From JACMLD01 sp039919885 (GTDB lineage: Bacteria; Bacteroidota; Bacteroidia; Chitinophagales; Chitinophagaceae): a stretch of DNA of 64,000 nt. The translations under genes were made by a program, and so were the position numbers. Positions 19,048 to 28,665 of this stretch are shown here, piece after piece. The notes under the pieces were generated by a model, which did no database searches, was not told the DNA's origin, and saw only the letters and a program-made list of their open reading frames with translations. Numbering within the stretch: position 1 is the stretch's first letter; every line of letters begins with the position of its first letter. The stretch covers positions 1 through 64,000 of the forward strand of contig JBDSEV010000059.1 of the NCBI GenBank assembly GCA_039919885.1, in the 5' to 3' direction.

Positions 19048-19506
19048 TTAACGCTGTTCAAGCATGCTGTTCAATGCTCTTGCCGATTCATTTTCCTTAT
19101 TTGCCAAATCGTACAAGGTAATTTTGTCCAGTAGCTGGTCAACAGTAAATTGGATCATTTGCCACAGCGAACGTGCAGAGCAATCGACTGAGTTGGTACA
19201 TAATTTTAAAGATCCGGCATGCTGACCGCAAAAATCCTGGTCGAACAAAACGCCCCCCAGTACTTTCAGCACCGGCCGGATGGCAATTTCTTTGGATGGC
19301 TTGGCAAGTACGTACCCACCCTTCAACCCGGGCGTGCTGTTAATAAAACCGCCCATTCGCAGTACACGTGTAAGTTTAGCCACATAATGACTGCTCAGGC
19401 CTTCCGTTTCGCTTAGCTGTGGAATACTCAATCCTGCCTGGTCTTTGCAGCCGGCAATGCGAATCAGTATACGCAGACCATATTCTTCCTGTGCGGTAAT
19501 TTTCAT
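19048..19506 (-). CDS. Rrf2/IscR-type Fe-S regulator at the end of the suf operon
   Basis: Winged-helix regulator of 152 residues from the ATG at 19506 (MKITAQEEYGLRIL, the normal family start). The helix-turn-helix covers about residues 26-50. Three cysteines, C93, C103 and C109, lie in the cluster-binding region; the spacing C-x9-C-x5-C is close to IscR (C-x5-C-x5-C). It is the last gene of the suf operon, 13 bp after the DUF59 gene. The inferred role is sensing Fe-S status and controlling suf transcription. A SufR-like or NsrR-like role (NO sensing) is the main alternative. Confidence 0.87.
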   Translation of the reverse strand: MKITAQEEYGLRILIRIAGCKDQAGLSIPQLSETEGLSSHYVAKLTRVLRMGGFINSTPGLKGGYVLAKPSKEIAIRPVLKVLGGVLFDQDFCGQHAGSLKLCTNSVDCSARSLWQMIQFTVDQLLDKITLYDLANKENESARALNSMLEQR

Positions 19507-19519
19507 AATGTTTTTTCTT

Positions 19520-19831
19520 TTACATGTAACCAAGCTCCAGCTGCGCTGCCTCAGACATCATACTCTTGTTCCAGGTGGGTGTCCAGGTTACGGAAACATA
19601 TACATCGTTTACCCCTTCAATGGCCCTTACTTTCTGATCTACTTCTATTGGTATAGACTGTGCGGCAGGACAGGCAGGAGAAGTAAGTGTCATTACAATC
19701 TGAACGTTGTTGACTGGCAAAATATCAATTTCATAAATCAAACCAAGTTCGTAAATGTTAACCGGTATTTCCGGATCGAAAATATTATGCAACGCTTCCA
19801 CCACCTTTTCTTTTAGTATTTCTGTTTCCAT
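19520..19831 (-). CDS. DUF59/MIP18 family Fe-S assembly protein (SufT-like)
   Basis: Protein of 103 residues. The MIP18 signature DPEIPVNIYELGLIYE and the conserved Cys in TSPACPAAQ (C54) are both present. SufT-type proteins help mature Fe-S proteins, probably as a cluster carrier. It lies 3 bp after sufE and 13 bp before the rrf2 gene in the suf operon, which fixes the assignment better than the sequence alone. Confidence 0.92.
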   Translation of the reverse strand: METEILKEKVVEALHNIFDPEIPVNIYELGLIYEIDILPVNNVQIVMTLTSPACPAAQSIPIEVDQKVRAIEGVNDVYVSVTWTPTWNKSMMSEAAQLELGYM

Positions 19832-19834
19832 TGC

Positions 19835-20284
19835 TTACACTTTTGATGCGTTTTGAATCTTGTATGCCAACGCATAATTTTTCATTTGCTTTACCATAGC
19901 CAGCAAACCGTTGGAACGGGTCTGCGCAAGGTGACTGTGCATACCGATTGCATTGATAAAATCGAGCCTCGCTGCTATAATCTCATCTGGTGCTCTGCCA
20001 GACAATACCAGTATCAGCATGCTGATTAGCCCCTTTGTTATAACAGAATTGCTGTCTGCCTTGAAAAATAATTTTCCATCAGTAAAATCTGCCGCTAGCC
20101 AAACCGTAGACTGGCATCCCTTTATTACGTTGTCAACGGTTTTAAACTGTTCTTCCAGGGGCGGCAATTTTTTGCCCATATCAATGATGTACTCGTACTT
20201 CTGGTCCTCGTCCCATGCATCCAGCAATTTGAAATCTTCTATGATTTCCTGCTCTATATCTTCTATGCGCTTCGGGTTCTCCAT
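19835..20284 (-). CDS. sufE: SufE cysteine-desulfurase activator
   Basis: Sulfur acceptor of 149 residues that takes persulfide from SufS and hands it to SufBCD. The catalytic Cys is C57 in VIKGCQSTVWL. The N-terminal helix EDIEQEIIEDFKLL and the LPPLEEQFKT segment are typical. It starts 4 bp after sufS. It is SufE rather than SufU, because the zinc ligands of SufU are absent. Confidence 0.95.
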   Translation of the reverse strand: MENPKRIEDIEQEIIEDFKLLDAWDEDQKYEYIIDMGKKLPPLEEQFKTVDNVIKGCQSTVWLAADFTDGKLFFKADSNSVITKGLISMLILVLSGRAPDEIIAARLDFINAIGMHSHLAQTRSNGLLAMVKQMKNYALAYKIQNASKV

Positions 20285-20288
20285 GTTG

Positions 20289-21533
20289 CTATGCCAGCAT
20301 TTTTATTACTTTATGCAGCCCGGCTACCAATGCATCAATTTCTTCTTTGGTATTGTATACCGCAAAAGAAGCCCGCGTTGTACCGGTGATGCCACAACGC
20401 TGCATAAGGGGTTGCGCACAATGATGGCCTGTTCTTACTGCAATACCACGGTTATCAAGCAAAATGCCAATATCCTGCGCATGCATTTTATCGATAATAA
20501 AGGAAACCAGGCTTACTTTTTCCTTTGCCCTTCCTATTATTTGCAGGCCAGGAATGGTTTCCAGCAGACCAGTAGCGTACGACAACAGCTCATTTTCGTG
20601 CGCACGGATTTTTGCTTTTCCAATGCCAGTAATAAAATCGAGTGCGTTTTTAAGCACAATTGTATCGGCAATATTCGGCGTGCCTGCTTCAAATTTATAT
20701 GGCAGGTCTGCATACGTGGTCTTTTCAAAACTCACTTCTTTTATCATCTCTCCGCCGCCCTGGAAAACCGGCATGGCTTCCAGCAGCTGTTTTTTGCCAT
20801 ACAATACACCTACGCCCGTGGGGCCGTATACCTTATGCGATGAAAAAGCAAAAAAATCAGCATCCATCGCCTGTACATCAATATCCAGGTGCACGGCAGC
20901 CTGCGCCCCATCTACAAATACCACCGCGCCGGCGTGGTGGGCCATTGCTATCATTTGCTTTACCGGGTTAACCGTACCGAGCGCATTAGACACATGCACG
21001 ATGGATACCAGTTTTGTTTTCGCGCTTAACATTCCCTGGTAGGCATCCATCAGTAATTCCCCTTCATCATTGATCGGTATTACCCGCAACACGGCTTTTT
21101 TTTCTTCGCACAAAATCTGCCAGGGAACAATATTGGAATGATGCTCCATGGTGGATATAATAATTTCATCGCCTGCCTGGATGTTTTGCCTGCCCCAGGT
21201 ATAAGCTACCAGGTTGATACTTTCTGTAGTACCGCGCGTAAAAATAATTTCTTCGCGCGCGGCAGCATTGATAAACTGTTTCACTGTATCACGGGTGGCC
21301 TCAAACGCAGCAGTGGCCTCTTCTGCCAGGGTATGGATACCACGATGTATATTAGCGTTATACCCGCTGTAATAGTCCACCAGCGCATCAATCACTACCT
21401 GCGGTTTCTGGGCGGTAGCGGCGTTATCAAAATACACCAATGGCTTTCCTTTCACTTCCCTGTTTAATATGGGAAATTGCCTGCGGATTGCATATACATC
21501 CAGTTCCTTTTGTATGGCTGCAGCTGTTATCAT
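20289..21533 (-). CDS. sufS: Cysteine desulfurase SufS
   Basis: PLP enzyme of 414 residues making persulfide from L-cysteine. The PLP lysine lies in FSSHKVYGPTGVG, and EHHSNIVPWQ and FVDGAQAAVHLD carry other cofactor contacts. The catalytic Cys lies in RTGHHCAQPLM, as in group II desulfurases. The start ATG overlaps the sufD stop by 4 bases, showing translational coupling. Confidence 0.96.
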   Translation of the reverse strand: MITAAAIQKELDVYAIRRQFPILNREVKGKPLVYFDNAATAQKPQVVIDALVDYYSGYNANIHRGIHTLAEEATAAFEATRDTVKQFINAAAREEIIFTRGTTESINLVAYTWGRQNIQAGDEIIISTMEHHSNIVPWQILCEEKKAVLRVIPINDEGELLMDAYQGMLSAKTKLVSIVHVSNALGTVNPVKQMIAMAHHAGAVVFVDGAQAAVHLDIDVQAMDADFFAFSSHKVYGPTGVGVLYGKKQLLEAMPVFQGGGEMIKEVSFEKTTYADLPYKFEAGTPNIADTIVLKNALDFITGIGKAKIRAHENELLSYATGLLETIPGLQIIGRAKEKVSLVSFIIDKMHAQDIGILLDNRGIAVRTGHHCAQPLMQRCGITGTTRASFAVYNTKEEIDALVAGLHKVIKMLA

Positions 21534-22837
21534 GTAATATCAAATTCTAAGCGTTCAGAAATCAGCTTGTTTACATAATCGCGGATTTGTACCGGTTTTA
21601 TATGCTCCAGTATATCAATAGCGAATGCATGCACCAGTAAAGATTTGGCGATGGTTTCATTGATCCCACGCGATTGCAGGTAGAACAATCCCTCCTCATC
21701 CAACTGACCAATGGTACAACCGTGCGAGCATTTTACATCATCCGCAAAAATTTCCAGCTGTGGTTTTGTGTTAACACTTGCTTCAGCAGACAATAATATA
21801 TTTTTATTCGATTGGTAGGCATTTGTTTTCTGCGCGTCGCGCTGTACAAATATTTTTCCGTTGAATACTGCACTCGATTTATCCGTCATCACCCCCTTAT
21901 ACAATTCCTTGCTGAGGCAATTTGGTTGTACGTTGTCCACCACGGTATGATTGTCCACATGTGTTTGTCCGTGCTGGAAATACAAACCATATAAATGCGC
22001 TTCACAATAGGGCGCTTCCAGTACCAAATTGAGGTTGTTGCGTATAATTCCGCCATTCAATGAAATGGTAACAATGTGCGTATAACTTTTTCCTGTTTGC
22101 CGGATGTGCGTAGTACTTACCTGGCTGGTAGTAACAGCATCATTCTGAATCTTATAAAACTCCAGCAAGGCATCTTTTTCCACCACTATTTCCATTACCT
22201 GGTTGGTAAAACTTTCTGCATTGCCGATGGTAGCAAAAGTTTCTACTATCTGAAGCTGCGCATTTTCAGCAATATGCACCAGGCTGCGGGGCTGTGAAAA
22301 AACATTTTGTTTGCCGGCATCAGCAATATGATAGATATAGACCGGATGGTCGGGTACCTGTCCTTTTTTTACATGAACAAAAATACCACCTTGTACGAAA
22401 GCTGTATTGAGTGCATTGATGCCATCGTGTAAATATTTTGCGCTATGGCCCAGGTTGGCTGCTACAACTGCTGCAAATTCATTCCCAGCTGCTTCTTCCA
22501 GGGGCAGTACCACCAATGCTTTTGATCGGATGGACGAAAGTGCAAAAGAAAATATACCATTCACAAATACCAGTTCATTGGCATGCTCATGACCAGGCAA
22601 ACGGAGCGGATCTAACTGTTCAGCTGTAAATGCCTGGCTGGCGGCGGTCTCCGCAAATAAATATTCTTTGTTGAAGATTCCACCGATGCGGGTATATTTC
22701 CACTCTTCGTGTTTGGAACCGGGTATACCCATTTTACTGAACGCATTAAAAGCATCCTGCCGCACCGTATCAAAGCGGTTGCTTTTGTCTTGCTGTTGCA
22801 GCTTATCGAAACGTTCTTTGATGAATGTTGTGTTCAT
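21530..22837 (-). CDS. sufD: Fe-S scaffold subunit SufD
   Basis: SufD pairs with SufB in the SufBC2D scaffold. The ATG at 22837 (MNTTFIKERF) gives 435 residues; an upstream in-frame start at 22858 is less likely. The C-terminal right-handed beta-helix includes FADDVKCSHGCTIGQLDEE and YLQSRGINETIAKSLLVHAFA, where the conserved His of SufD (CSHG) is seen. A 178-bp gap separates it from sufC; no hairpin was found in it. Confidence 0.94.
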   Translation of the reverse strand: MNTTFIKERFDKLQQQDKSNRFDTVRQDAFNAFSKMGIPGSKHEEWKYTRIGGIFNKEYLFAETAASQAFTAEQLDPLRLPGHEHANELVFVNGIFSFALSSIRSKALVVLPLEEAAGNEFAAVVAANLGHSAKYLHDGINALNTAFVQGGIFVHVKKGQVPDHPVYIYHIADAGKQNVFSQPRSLVHIAENAQLQIVETFATIGNAESFTNQVMEIVVEKDALLEFYKIQNDAVTTSQVSTTHIRQTGKSYTHIVTISLNGGIIRNNLNLVLEAPYCEAHLYGLYFQHGQTHVDNHTVVDNVQPNCLSKELYKGVMTDKSSAVFNGKIFVQRDAQKTNAYQSNKNILLSAEASVNTKPQLEIFADDVKCSHGCTIGQLDEEGLFYLQSRGINETIAKSLLVHAFAIDILEHIKPVQIRDYVNKLISERLEFDIT

Positions 22838-23015
22838 AGCTAAGCGTAAAAAAAGCAAAAGAGCGATTACCTTATTTGCTTTTATTGTACATTTTGATTG
22901 TTCGAAAATAATTACCAGCGATAAAAATCAGCAAAACAGAAAAATAGCTGGTTTTAAACAATGCCGTCCACAATTATTCTTGTTGCTTAGCGGCATCGCA
23001 GCCTAAGCTGACTAC

Positions 23016-23780
23016 CTAGGCCTCCTCACCCACGTTCACCTCATTCTTAATAAATTCGTAGCCTCTTTCCTCCAGTTCAAAAGCCAATTCTTTTGTACCC
23101 GACCGAACGATGCGCCCGTTGTATAAAACGTGTACAAAATCGGGAACGATATAATCCAGCAGGCGCTGGTAATGCGTTACCAGCAACACAGCATTGTCTT
23201 TATTGCGTAATTTATTTACACCGCCTGCCACAACGCGGATGGCATCAATATCCAAACCAGAATCGGTTTCATCCAGTATCGCCAGTTTTGGCTGCAGCAT
23301 AGCCATCTGAAAAATTTCATTGCGCTTTTTTTCGCCGCCTGAAAATCCTTCATTCAACGGCCGGCTCAACAACGACTGGTCAATATTCATCAACGCCATT
23401 TTCTCTTTCATCAGTTTAAGGAATGAAACCGCATCCAGTGGCGCTTCCCCGCGGTATTTTCTTACTTCGTTTACCGCCGTTTTTATAAAGTTGGTTGTAC
23501 TCAATCCTGGTATTTCCACCGGGTACTGAAATCCAAGAAACAATCCTTCACCCGCTCTTTTCTCGGGAGAAAGCTCCAGCAAGTCTTTTCCTAAAAACTC
23601 TACCGTACCATCGGTTACTATATAATTAGTTTTACCGGCAAGCACTGAAGCCAGTGTACTTTTACCGGAGCCGTTTGGGCCCATAATTGCGTGGACTTCG
23701 CCGGGCTTTATTTCGAGATTAATGCCTTTTAATATTTGTTTCTCTTCAATACCCGCATGTAAATTCTGAATGGTCAACAT
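23016..23780 (-). CDS. sufC: SufC ATPase
   Basis: ABC-type ATPase of 254 residues that drives SufBCD rearrangement. Walker A is GPNGSGKST, the signature is FSGGEKKRNE (SufC form of LSGGQ), and Walker B is LAILDETDSGLD. There is no membrane domain, as expected. It lies 63 bp after sufB. Confidence 0.96.
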   Translation of the reverse strand: MLTIQNLHAGIEEKQILKGINLEIKPGEVHAIMGPNGSGKSTLASVLAGKTNYIVTDGTVEFLGKDLLELSPEKRAGEGLFLGFQYPVEIPGLSTTNFIKTAVNEVRKYRGEAPLDAVSFLKLMKEKMALMNIDQSLLSRPLNEGFSGGEKKRNEIFQMAMLQPKLAILDETDSGLDIDAIRVVAGGVNKLRNKDNAVLLVTHYQRLLDYIVPDFVHVLYNGRIVRSGTKELAFELEERGYEFIKNEVNVGEEA

Positions 23781-23843
23781 TTGCTTATCTATTTAATACT
23801 TTTTTGTAATCCGGATCCCGCGTAAGCATTCAACATAAAATTT

Positions 23844-25331
23844 CTATCCTACGCTGCCTTCCAGGCTAATAGCCAGTAATTTTTGTGCTTCCACTGCAAA
23901 TTCCATCGGCAACTGGTTCATTACCTCTTTTGCAAAGCCGTTTATAATGAGCGCCACAGCAGTTTCCGTATTAATGCCGCGTTGGTTGCAGTAAAAAATC
24001 TGGTCCTCCCCAATTTTAGAAGTGGTTGCTTCGTGTTCTACTACTGCCGTGCTATTTTTTACTTCTATGTAAGGAAATGTGTGTGCCCCGCATTTATCGC
24101 CCAGCAACAGCGAATCGCACTGGGAAAAATTGCGCGCATTTGCAGCATTTTTACCTACCTGCACCAGGCCACGATAACTATTATTGCTCACCCCGGCAGA
24201 AATGCCTTTGGAGACAATACGGCTTTTGGTATTCTTGCCGATGTGCAGCATCTTGGTACCAGTATCTGCCTGCTGGTGGTTATTAGTAACGGCGATTGAA
24301 TAAAACTCGCCCGTTGAGTTGTCGCCTTTTAAAATAACGCTCGGGTATTTCCAGGTAATGGCAGAACCGGTTTCCACCTGCGTCCATGAAATTTTTGAAT
24401 TATTCCCTTTGCAAATACCCCGCTTTGTTACAAAGTTATAAATGCCGCCTTTTCCCTGTTTGTCACCGGGATACCAGTTTTGTACAGTGGAATACTTGAT
24501 TTCTGCATTTTCCATCGCCACCAGTTCAACTACCGCGGCATGCAACTGATTCTCGTCGCGCATCGGCGCCGTGCAACCCTCCAGGTAACTGACATAGCTA
24601 CCTGCTTCTGCAACAATCAGCGTTCTTTCAAACTGGCCGGTGTTCTCTGCATTGATGCGGAAATAGGTTGATAATTCCATCGGGCAGCGCACGCCAGCGG
24701 GGATATAGCAAAACGAACCATCGCTGAACACCGCTGCATTCAATGCTGCATAATAATTATCCGTAACAGGTACTACGGAGCTTAAATATTTTTTAATTAG
24801 TTCGGGATGTTCCTGGATAGCCTCGCTCATGGAGCAGAAAATGATACCCAGTTCGCCCAATTGTGCTTTGAACGAAGTGCCAATAGAGACACTGTCAATG
24901 ACTGCGTCCACCGCCACACCACTCAAACGCTTTTGCTCATCCAGCGAAATACCCAGTTTCTCGAACGTTTTTCTTAGCTCCGGGTCAATCTGATCAAGGC
25001 TGTCAAGGGCAATTTTTTGCTTAGGTGCAGAATAATAGATAATGTCCTGGAAATTGATCGGGGGAAATTTAATATTTGCCCATTCAGGCTGTTCACCGGC
25101 AATTTTGTTCCAGTAGGCAAAGGCTTTTAACCGCCAGTCGAGCATCCATTGCGGTTCATTTTTCTTGGAAGAAATAAAACGGATGGTGTCCTCACTCAAT
25201 CCCATTGGCGCTTCATCTGCTTCAATATCGGTTACGAAGCCGTATTTGTAGTCACCTAACACGGTTCTTTCAATCGTACTCAGCCCATCATTTGTATCGT
25301 CTTTCCGCGGCGGATAGATGTCTGTATTCAT
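23844..25331 (-). CDS. sufB: Fe-S scaffold subunit SufB
   Basis: SufB of 495 residues, the main site of nascent cluster assembly. The ATG at 25331 (MNTDIYPPRKDD) is preferred to a TTG at 25346. Conserved blocks include CYIPAGVRCPMELSTYFRIN, EGCTAPMR and the C-terminal KCGAHTFPYIEVKN with CNQRGI, containing the Cys and Glu residues implicated in cluster building. It is the first gene of the sufB-C-D-S-E-DUF59-rrf2 operon. A 516-bp region before it should hold the promoter. Confidence 0.96.
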   Translation of the reverse strand: MNTDIYPPRKDDTNDGLSTIERTVLGDYKYGFVTDIEADEAPMGLSEDTIRFISSKKNEPQWMLDWRLKAFAYWNKIAGEQPEWANIKFPPINFQDIIYYSAPKQKIALDSLDQIDPELRKTFEKLGISLDEQKRLSGVAVDAVIDSVSIGTSFKAQLGELGIIFCSMSEAIQEHPELIKKYLSSVVPVTDNYYAALNAAVFSDGSFCYIPAGVRCPMELSTYFRINAENTGQFERTLIVAEAGSYVSYLEGCTAPMRDENQLHAAVVELVAMENAEIKYSTVQNWYPGDKQGKGGIYNFVTKRGICKGNNSKISWTQVETGSAITWKYPSVILKGDNSTGEFYSIAVTNNHQQADTGTKMLHIGKNTKSRIVSKGISAGVSNNSYRGLVQVGKNAANARNFSQCDSLLLGDKCGAHTFPYIEVKNSTAVVEHEATTSKIGEDQIFYCNQRGINTETAVALIINGFAKEVMNQLPMEFAVEAQKLLAISLEGSVG

Positions 25332-25847
25332 TTTGCGAAGATACAAATGAATTTATACAAAAAAGTAGAAATGAGCTTTTTGACTTGTTATTTTGTGTTC
25401 AAGCGTCGTTGATATTAAATATTTGATTTTCAATAAATTAAAAAGAAAAAGCGCTTTCATCCAGATGAAAACGAATGCATTAAGAACAAAAGTACCCTCC
25501 TAGCAACTGGGCCGGCCACGGTACCGCTGCGCCCTGACCCATTTTTCGGCGCGTTATTGCCTTGTCAAATCCAATCTAAAGACGGCAGGCTGTACGCCGG
25601 GCGCTTTATCGAATGCCACCTATACGGTTTGGGAAGTACGCACGCGATCTTTACGCGGGGGAGATTATTGTGCCTTGGCTATTTTCCGTTACCGTGCAGC
25701 TTGGTAGAAAAACACTTACTGCTAAACTTATTTTCGCTTTAGCGAACTTTTGCAGCACTTCGCTTTAAAAAAAGCGCGGCTCCCTTTAATTGAGCAGGAT
25801 CCTGTAACGTTTGCACCGGACCTTCGTCCAAGGTTCAAATATAAATC
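25332..25847. other. Intergenic region between divergent sufB and DUF5694 gene
   Basis: 516 bp without a convincing gene. It must hold the sufB promoter on the minus strand; the best near-match is TTCATTTG around 25342-25349, one base off TAnnTTTG. It also has a palindrome TTTCATC-CA-GATGAAA at 25455-25470, which could be an operator for the operon's Rrf2 regulator. Two hairpins that share the CGCTTT arm lie at 25733-25746 and 25761-25776. The small reading frames present have no recognisable features. Confidence 0.5.
25733..25776. repeat. Two adjacent small palindromes with CGCTTT arms
   Basis: TTCGCT-TT-AGCGAA at 25733-25746 and CGCTTT-AAAA-AAAGCG at 25761-25776. Neither is followed by a T run in a useful direction, so they are not terminators. 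They lie 70-115 bp before the DUF5694 gene. Confidence 0.45.
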
Positions 25848-26648
25848 ATGACAAAAACACTGCTCTTTTTTTCCGCCTGTTTGCTGATGACGTTTGCCGC
25901 TGGTGCCCAGCAACAAAAAACAAAAGTATTGCTATTGGGCTGTTTTCATTTTGATAATCCTGGACTGGATATCGCGCAGTTTAACAATGTTGATGCGCTC
26001 TCGGCGAAACGGCAGCAGGAAATAAAAAAAGTCCTCGATAAGTTGATCCAGTTTAAACCGGATAAAATATTTGTGGAAGTACCGGACGGCATGCAGGCGA
26101 AACTGGACAGCAACCTGCAGTCATACAAAGCTGGTAAATTTGTGCTCCGCGCTACAGAAACCCATCAGCTGGGTTACCGGGTTGCAAAAGAATTGGGCTT
26201 GCCCGGACTTTATGCAGTTGATTACAATGATGCTGATTTCCCTTTCGACAGCCTGGTGAATGCTGCTACGGCCGCTAACCAGACCGGCCTGCTGGACTAT
26301 ATAAAATCATCGATCGACAGTCTCCAAAATGTTTTCAATGCGTCAATCAAGACGGAAACAATTACCGAAATGCTGTTAGACCAGAACAGCAAAGCCATGG
26401 TCGATTTCCAGGTGGGCACCTATTTCGATTTCCTGGTAGCCGGCAAACCGGGCAACCACGTAGGTTCGTACCTAACCAGCGAATGGTGGAGAAGAAACAT
26501 GATTATCTATGAAAACATCCTGAAGCGCATGAGTGGGAAAGAAGAAAAAATCCTGGTGATCTTCGGGTCGGCACATACCGCGCTACTACAAGAAATGATG
26601 AAATACAATAAGCATTTTGAACTGGTTCCGGCAGCAGCGGTGTTATAA
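25848..26648 (+). CDS. DUF5694 family secreted protein (TraB-like fold)
   Basis: Protein of 266 residues with a signal peptide (MTKTLLFFSACLLMTFAAGA). The body starts with KVLLLGCFHFDNPGLD and ends with VIFGSAHTALLQEMM, the pattern I know as DUF5694 and related to TraB/erythromycin-esterase-like folds. Conserved acidic and His residues (FHFDN, FVEVPDG, AVDYND, GSAH) suggest a metal-dependent hydrolase site, but no activity is established. A lipoprotein gene follows 35 bp on. Confidence 0.78.
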   Translation: MTKTLLFFSACLLMTFAAGAQQQKTKVLLLGCFHFDNPGLDIAQFNNVDALSAKRQQEIKKVLDKLIQFKPDKIFVEVPDGMQAKLDSNLQSYKAGKFVLRATETHQLGYRVAKELGLPGLYAVDYNDADFPFDSLVNAATAANQTGLLDYIKSSIDSLQNVFNASIKTETITEMLLDQNSKAMVDFQVGTYFDFLVAGKPGNHVGSYLTSEWWRRNMIIYENILKRMSGKEEKILVIFGSAHTALLQEMMKYNKHFELVPAAAVL

Positions 26649-26683
26649 AGTTGCCAGTTGACCAGACCATCAAACATAATACA

Positions 26684-27241
26684 ATGAAAAAAATCAGGTT
26701 TTTTGTTCTTCTTATTACTTCATGCGCTACAGTGCTGATGGCATGCAATACCGCTACCCCGGAAAATTATTTTGACCGTGCGGTGCTAAACTGTAATATG
26801 ATGACGGGTTTTGGTGACAAAGGTTTACAAAGGCAACTTGAGCAGCCAAGCGTAAAATTGGTGGAAGGCACAAAAGATCAGAGCGTGCCAATGAAGCGAA
26901 AAGAAGTAATAGACAACCTGGTGCAATACCTCGATGAAAGTTTTGCCAAAATAAAAGCTTTGAAAGAAACAAATGACAGCAGGGATATGCTGCAGGCATC
27001 CACGGCCTTGTATGCCTATACATTACCGGTGTATAAAAATGAATATACACAACTCGCAAAACTGTATGATGACGGTGCGCCTGCTGCAACCATCGCGGCG
27101 CTTGCAGCCTCTATCCAGGAAAAATATGCGGTTGGGTTTGCCGACCGCTATAATAAAGTTATTGAAGCCGGAAAACCCTTTGCGTTGCGCCATAATATAA
27201 ACGTGAAATGGGACATCCATTCCAGCCCCGAAAATCATTGA
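26684..27241 (+). CDS. Lipoprotein of unknown function
   Basis: Protein of 185 residues from the ATG at 26684, with lipoprotein signal MKKIRFFVLLITSCATVLMAC and lipidated Cys at residue 21. The rest is mostly alpha-helical (about 75-160), resembling the helical bundles of DUF-type periplasmic lipoproteins. It is probably cotranscribed with the DUF5694 gene. No domain was recognised. Confidence 0.7.
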   Translation: MKKIRFFVLLITSCATVLMACNTATPENYFDRAVLNCNMMTGFGDKGLQRQLEQPSVKLVEGTKDQSVPMKRKEVIDNLVQYLDESFAKIKALKETNDSRDMLQASTALYAYTLPVYKNEYTQLAKLYDDGAPAATIAALAASIQEKYAVGFADRYNKVIEAGKPFALRHNINVKWDIHSSPENH

Positions 27242-27453
27242 TTCAAACAGCTTATACCATTTACCTTTCCTGCCGGGCCTGATTCCCTTATAGTAAGGTG
27301 CGTCTTCTGATGCGCCTTGCTATCGCGCGGCGTGCAAACAGCGGAAAGGATTCCCTGCCTTATTTTGTACCAGGCCGGTTGTTTAAATTGTTCAAATGAC
27401 ACTAAATGATTTTCTTTGATGAAACCGGAATTTTTAAGTTTCAATCACTGAAT

Positions 27454-28503
27454 ATGGTCTCCTTTTCTGAAGCATCCATTGCACAGCTTTCCATTCACAA
27501 AACAGGCAATAAAAACCTGGACGAGGCGCTGGTATTGTCTGAGCACCCATTGCCGGTGGAAGATGAAACATTGAGCAGGTTGCTGATGCAATATTTTCTA
27601 CATCCTTTTGAAAAGGTAAATGAAGTCTACCGGTTTTCACATGCTACGGAAGATCTTGAACGCAACGAACTGTTTCATTTCGCAGCGCTGGTATTTGAAA
27701 ATCCTGAAAGTTTTCACCCGGCGACACAGCAAATAGCGAAGCAGCTCTATGACATTGCAGACAATCCCAAAATTAAATCAGGTGAATTATATATCTGTTA
27801 TTTTAAACAGTTACAACTGGAGGGTGAAGTGTCAGACGCCCTGGGGATATTTAAATCTGAGTCGAAAGAACCTTTTTTAAAAGTATCACAAGAAGGCAAC
27901 CGGTTCGTATTAAGGTACGAGGAACAGGCCATCAATTTGAAAAAATCAGACAAAGGTTGTATTATTTTCAATACAGAAAAAGAACTGGGTTACAAAGTGG
28001 TCACGATTGACCAGACAAACCGTACCGAGGCTTTGTACTGGACCGACGCATTTCTTCAACTTAAAGTGCGCAATGACAATTACAACCAGACCCACAACGT
28101 ATTAAGCGCGTATAAACATTTTGTTACGCAAAAAATGGATGAAGATTTTGATATTACAAAGGCTGATAAGATAGATTTACTCAACCGATCTATTCGTTAT
28201 TTTAAAGAAAATGAACAGTTTGATTTAGATGAATTCAGCAATGTGGTAATTGATAACCCCAAAGGAGCAGCCCTCTTCAAGGCATATAAAAATGAATACG
28301 AACAGGATGTGGACAGCCCTATTAGTGATTCCTTTACCATATCCGGGAACGCAGTAAAGAAACAGGCGAGGGTTTTTAAAAGCGTTCTTAAGCTCGACAA
28401 AAACTTTCATATTTATATCCACGGCAACCGTGAGCTGATTGAACAGGGGGAAGAGCCAGACGGAAGAAAATACTACAAGATCTATTTTCAAGAAGAACAC
28501 TAA
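27454..28503 (+). CDS. Nucleoid-associated protein (NdpA/YejK family)
   Basis: Protein of 349 residues from the ATG at 27454; an in-frame start at 27406 would add 16 residues of poor quality. Family marks include the N-terminal IHKTGNK, YRFSHATDLE-like segment, the core SGELYICYF, and the C-terminal FKSVLKLDKNFHIYIHG with GRKYYKIYF. NdpA proteins bind the nucleoid, though their precise role is unclear; some family members act in anti-mobile-element contexts. It stands alone here. Confidence 0.85.
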   Translation: MVSFSEASIAQLSIHKTGNKNLDEALVLSEHPLPVEDETLSRLLMQYFLHPFEKVNEVYRFSHATEDLERNELFHFAALVFENPESFHPATQQIAKQLYDIADNPKIKSGELYICYFKQLQLEGEVSDALGIFKSESKEPFLKVSQEGNRFVLRYEEQAINLKKSDKGCIIFNTEKELGYKVVTIDQTNRTEALYWTDAFLQLKVRNDNYNQTHNVLSAYKHFVTQKMDEDFDITKADKIDLLNRSIRYFKENEQFDLDEFSNVVIDNPKGAALFKAYKNEYEQDVDSPISDSFTISGNAVKKQARVFKSVLKLDKNFHIYIHGNRELIEQGEEPDGRKYYKIYFQEEH

Positions 28504-28665
28504 TCTTTTGTCTTGTGTTTCGCCATTTGCAAAGATAAAGCCTGCCAATACCTTTTTGGCAAACCGTCACCCGCCAGGGAAATTATGCTGTACTGATACC
28601 AACCCCGGCGCCAAAAAGTACTGCCCCGCACAAAAATAATAACCTGTGGGTTTCTTGCCGGATAA

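Noticed and set aside
19953..20843. 296-codon plus-strand frame across sufE and sufS
   Set aside because: It is antisense to two well-conserved genes and has a composition unlike a real protein.
28530..28537. Perfect -7 box TATCTTTG on the minus strand
   Set aside because: Transcription would run into the 3' end of the convergent nucleoid-protein gene, with no minus-strand gene downstream, so it is probably chance.
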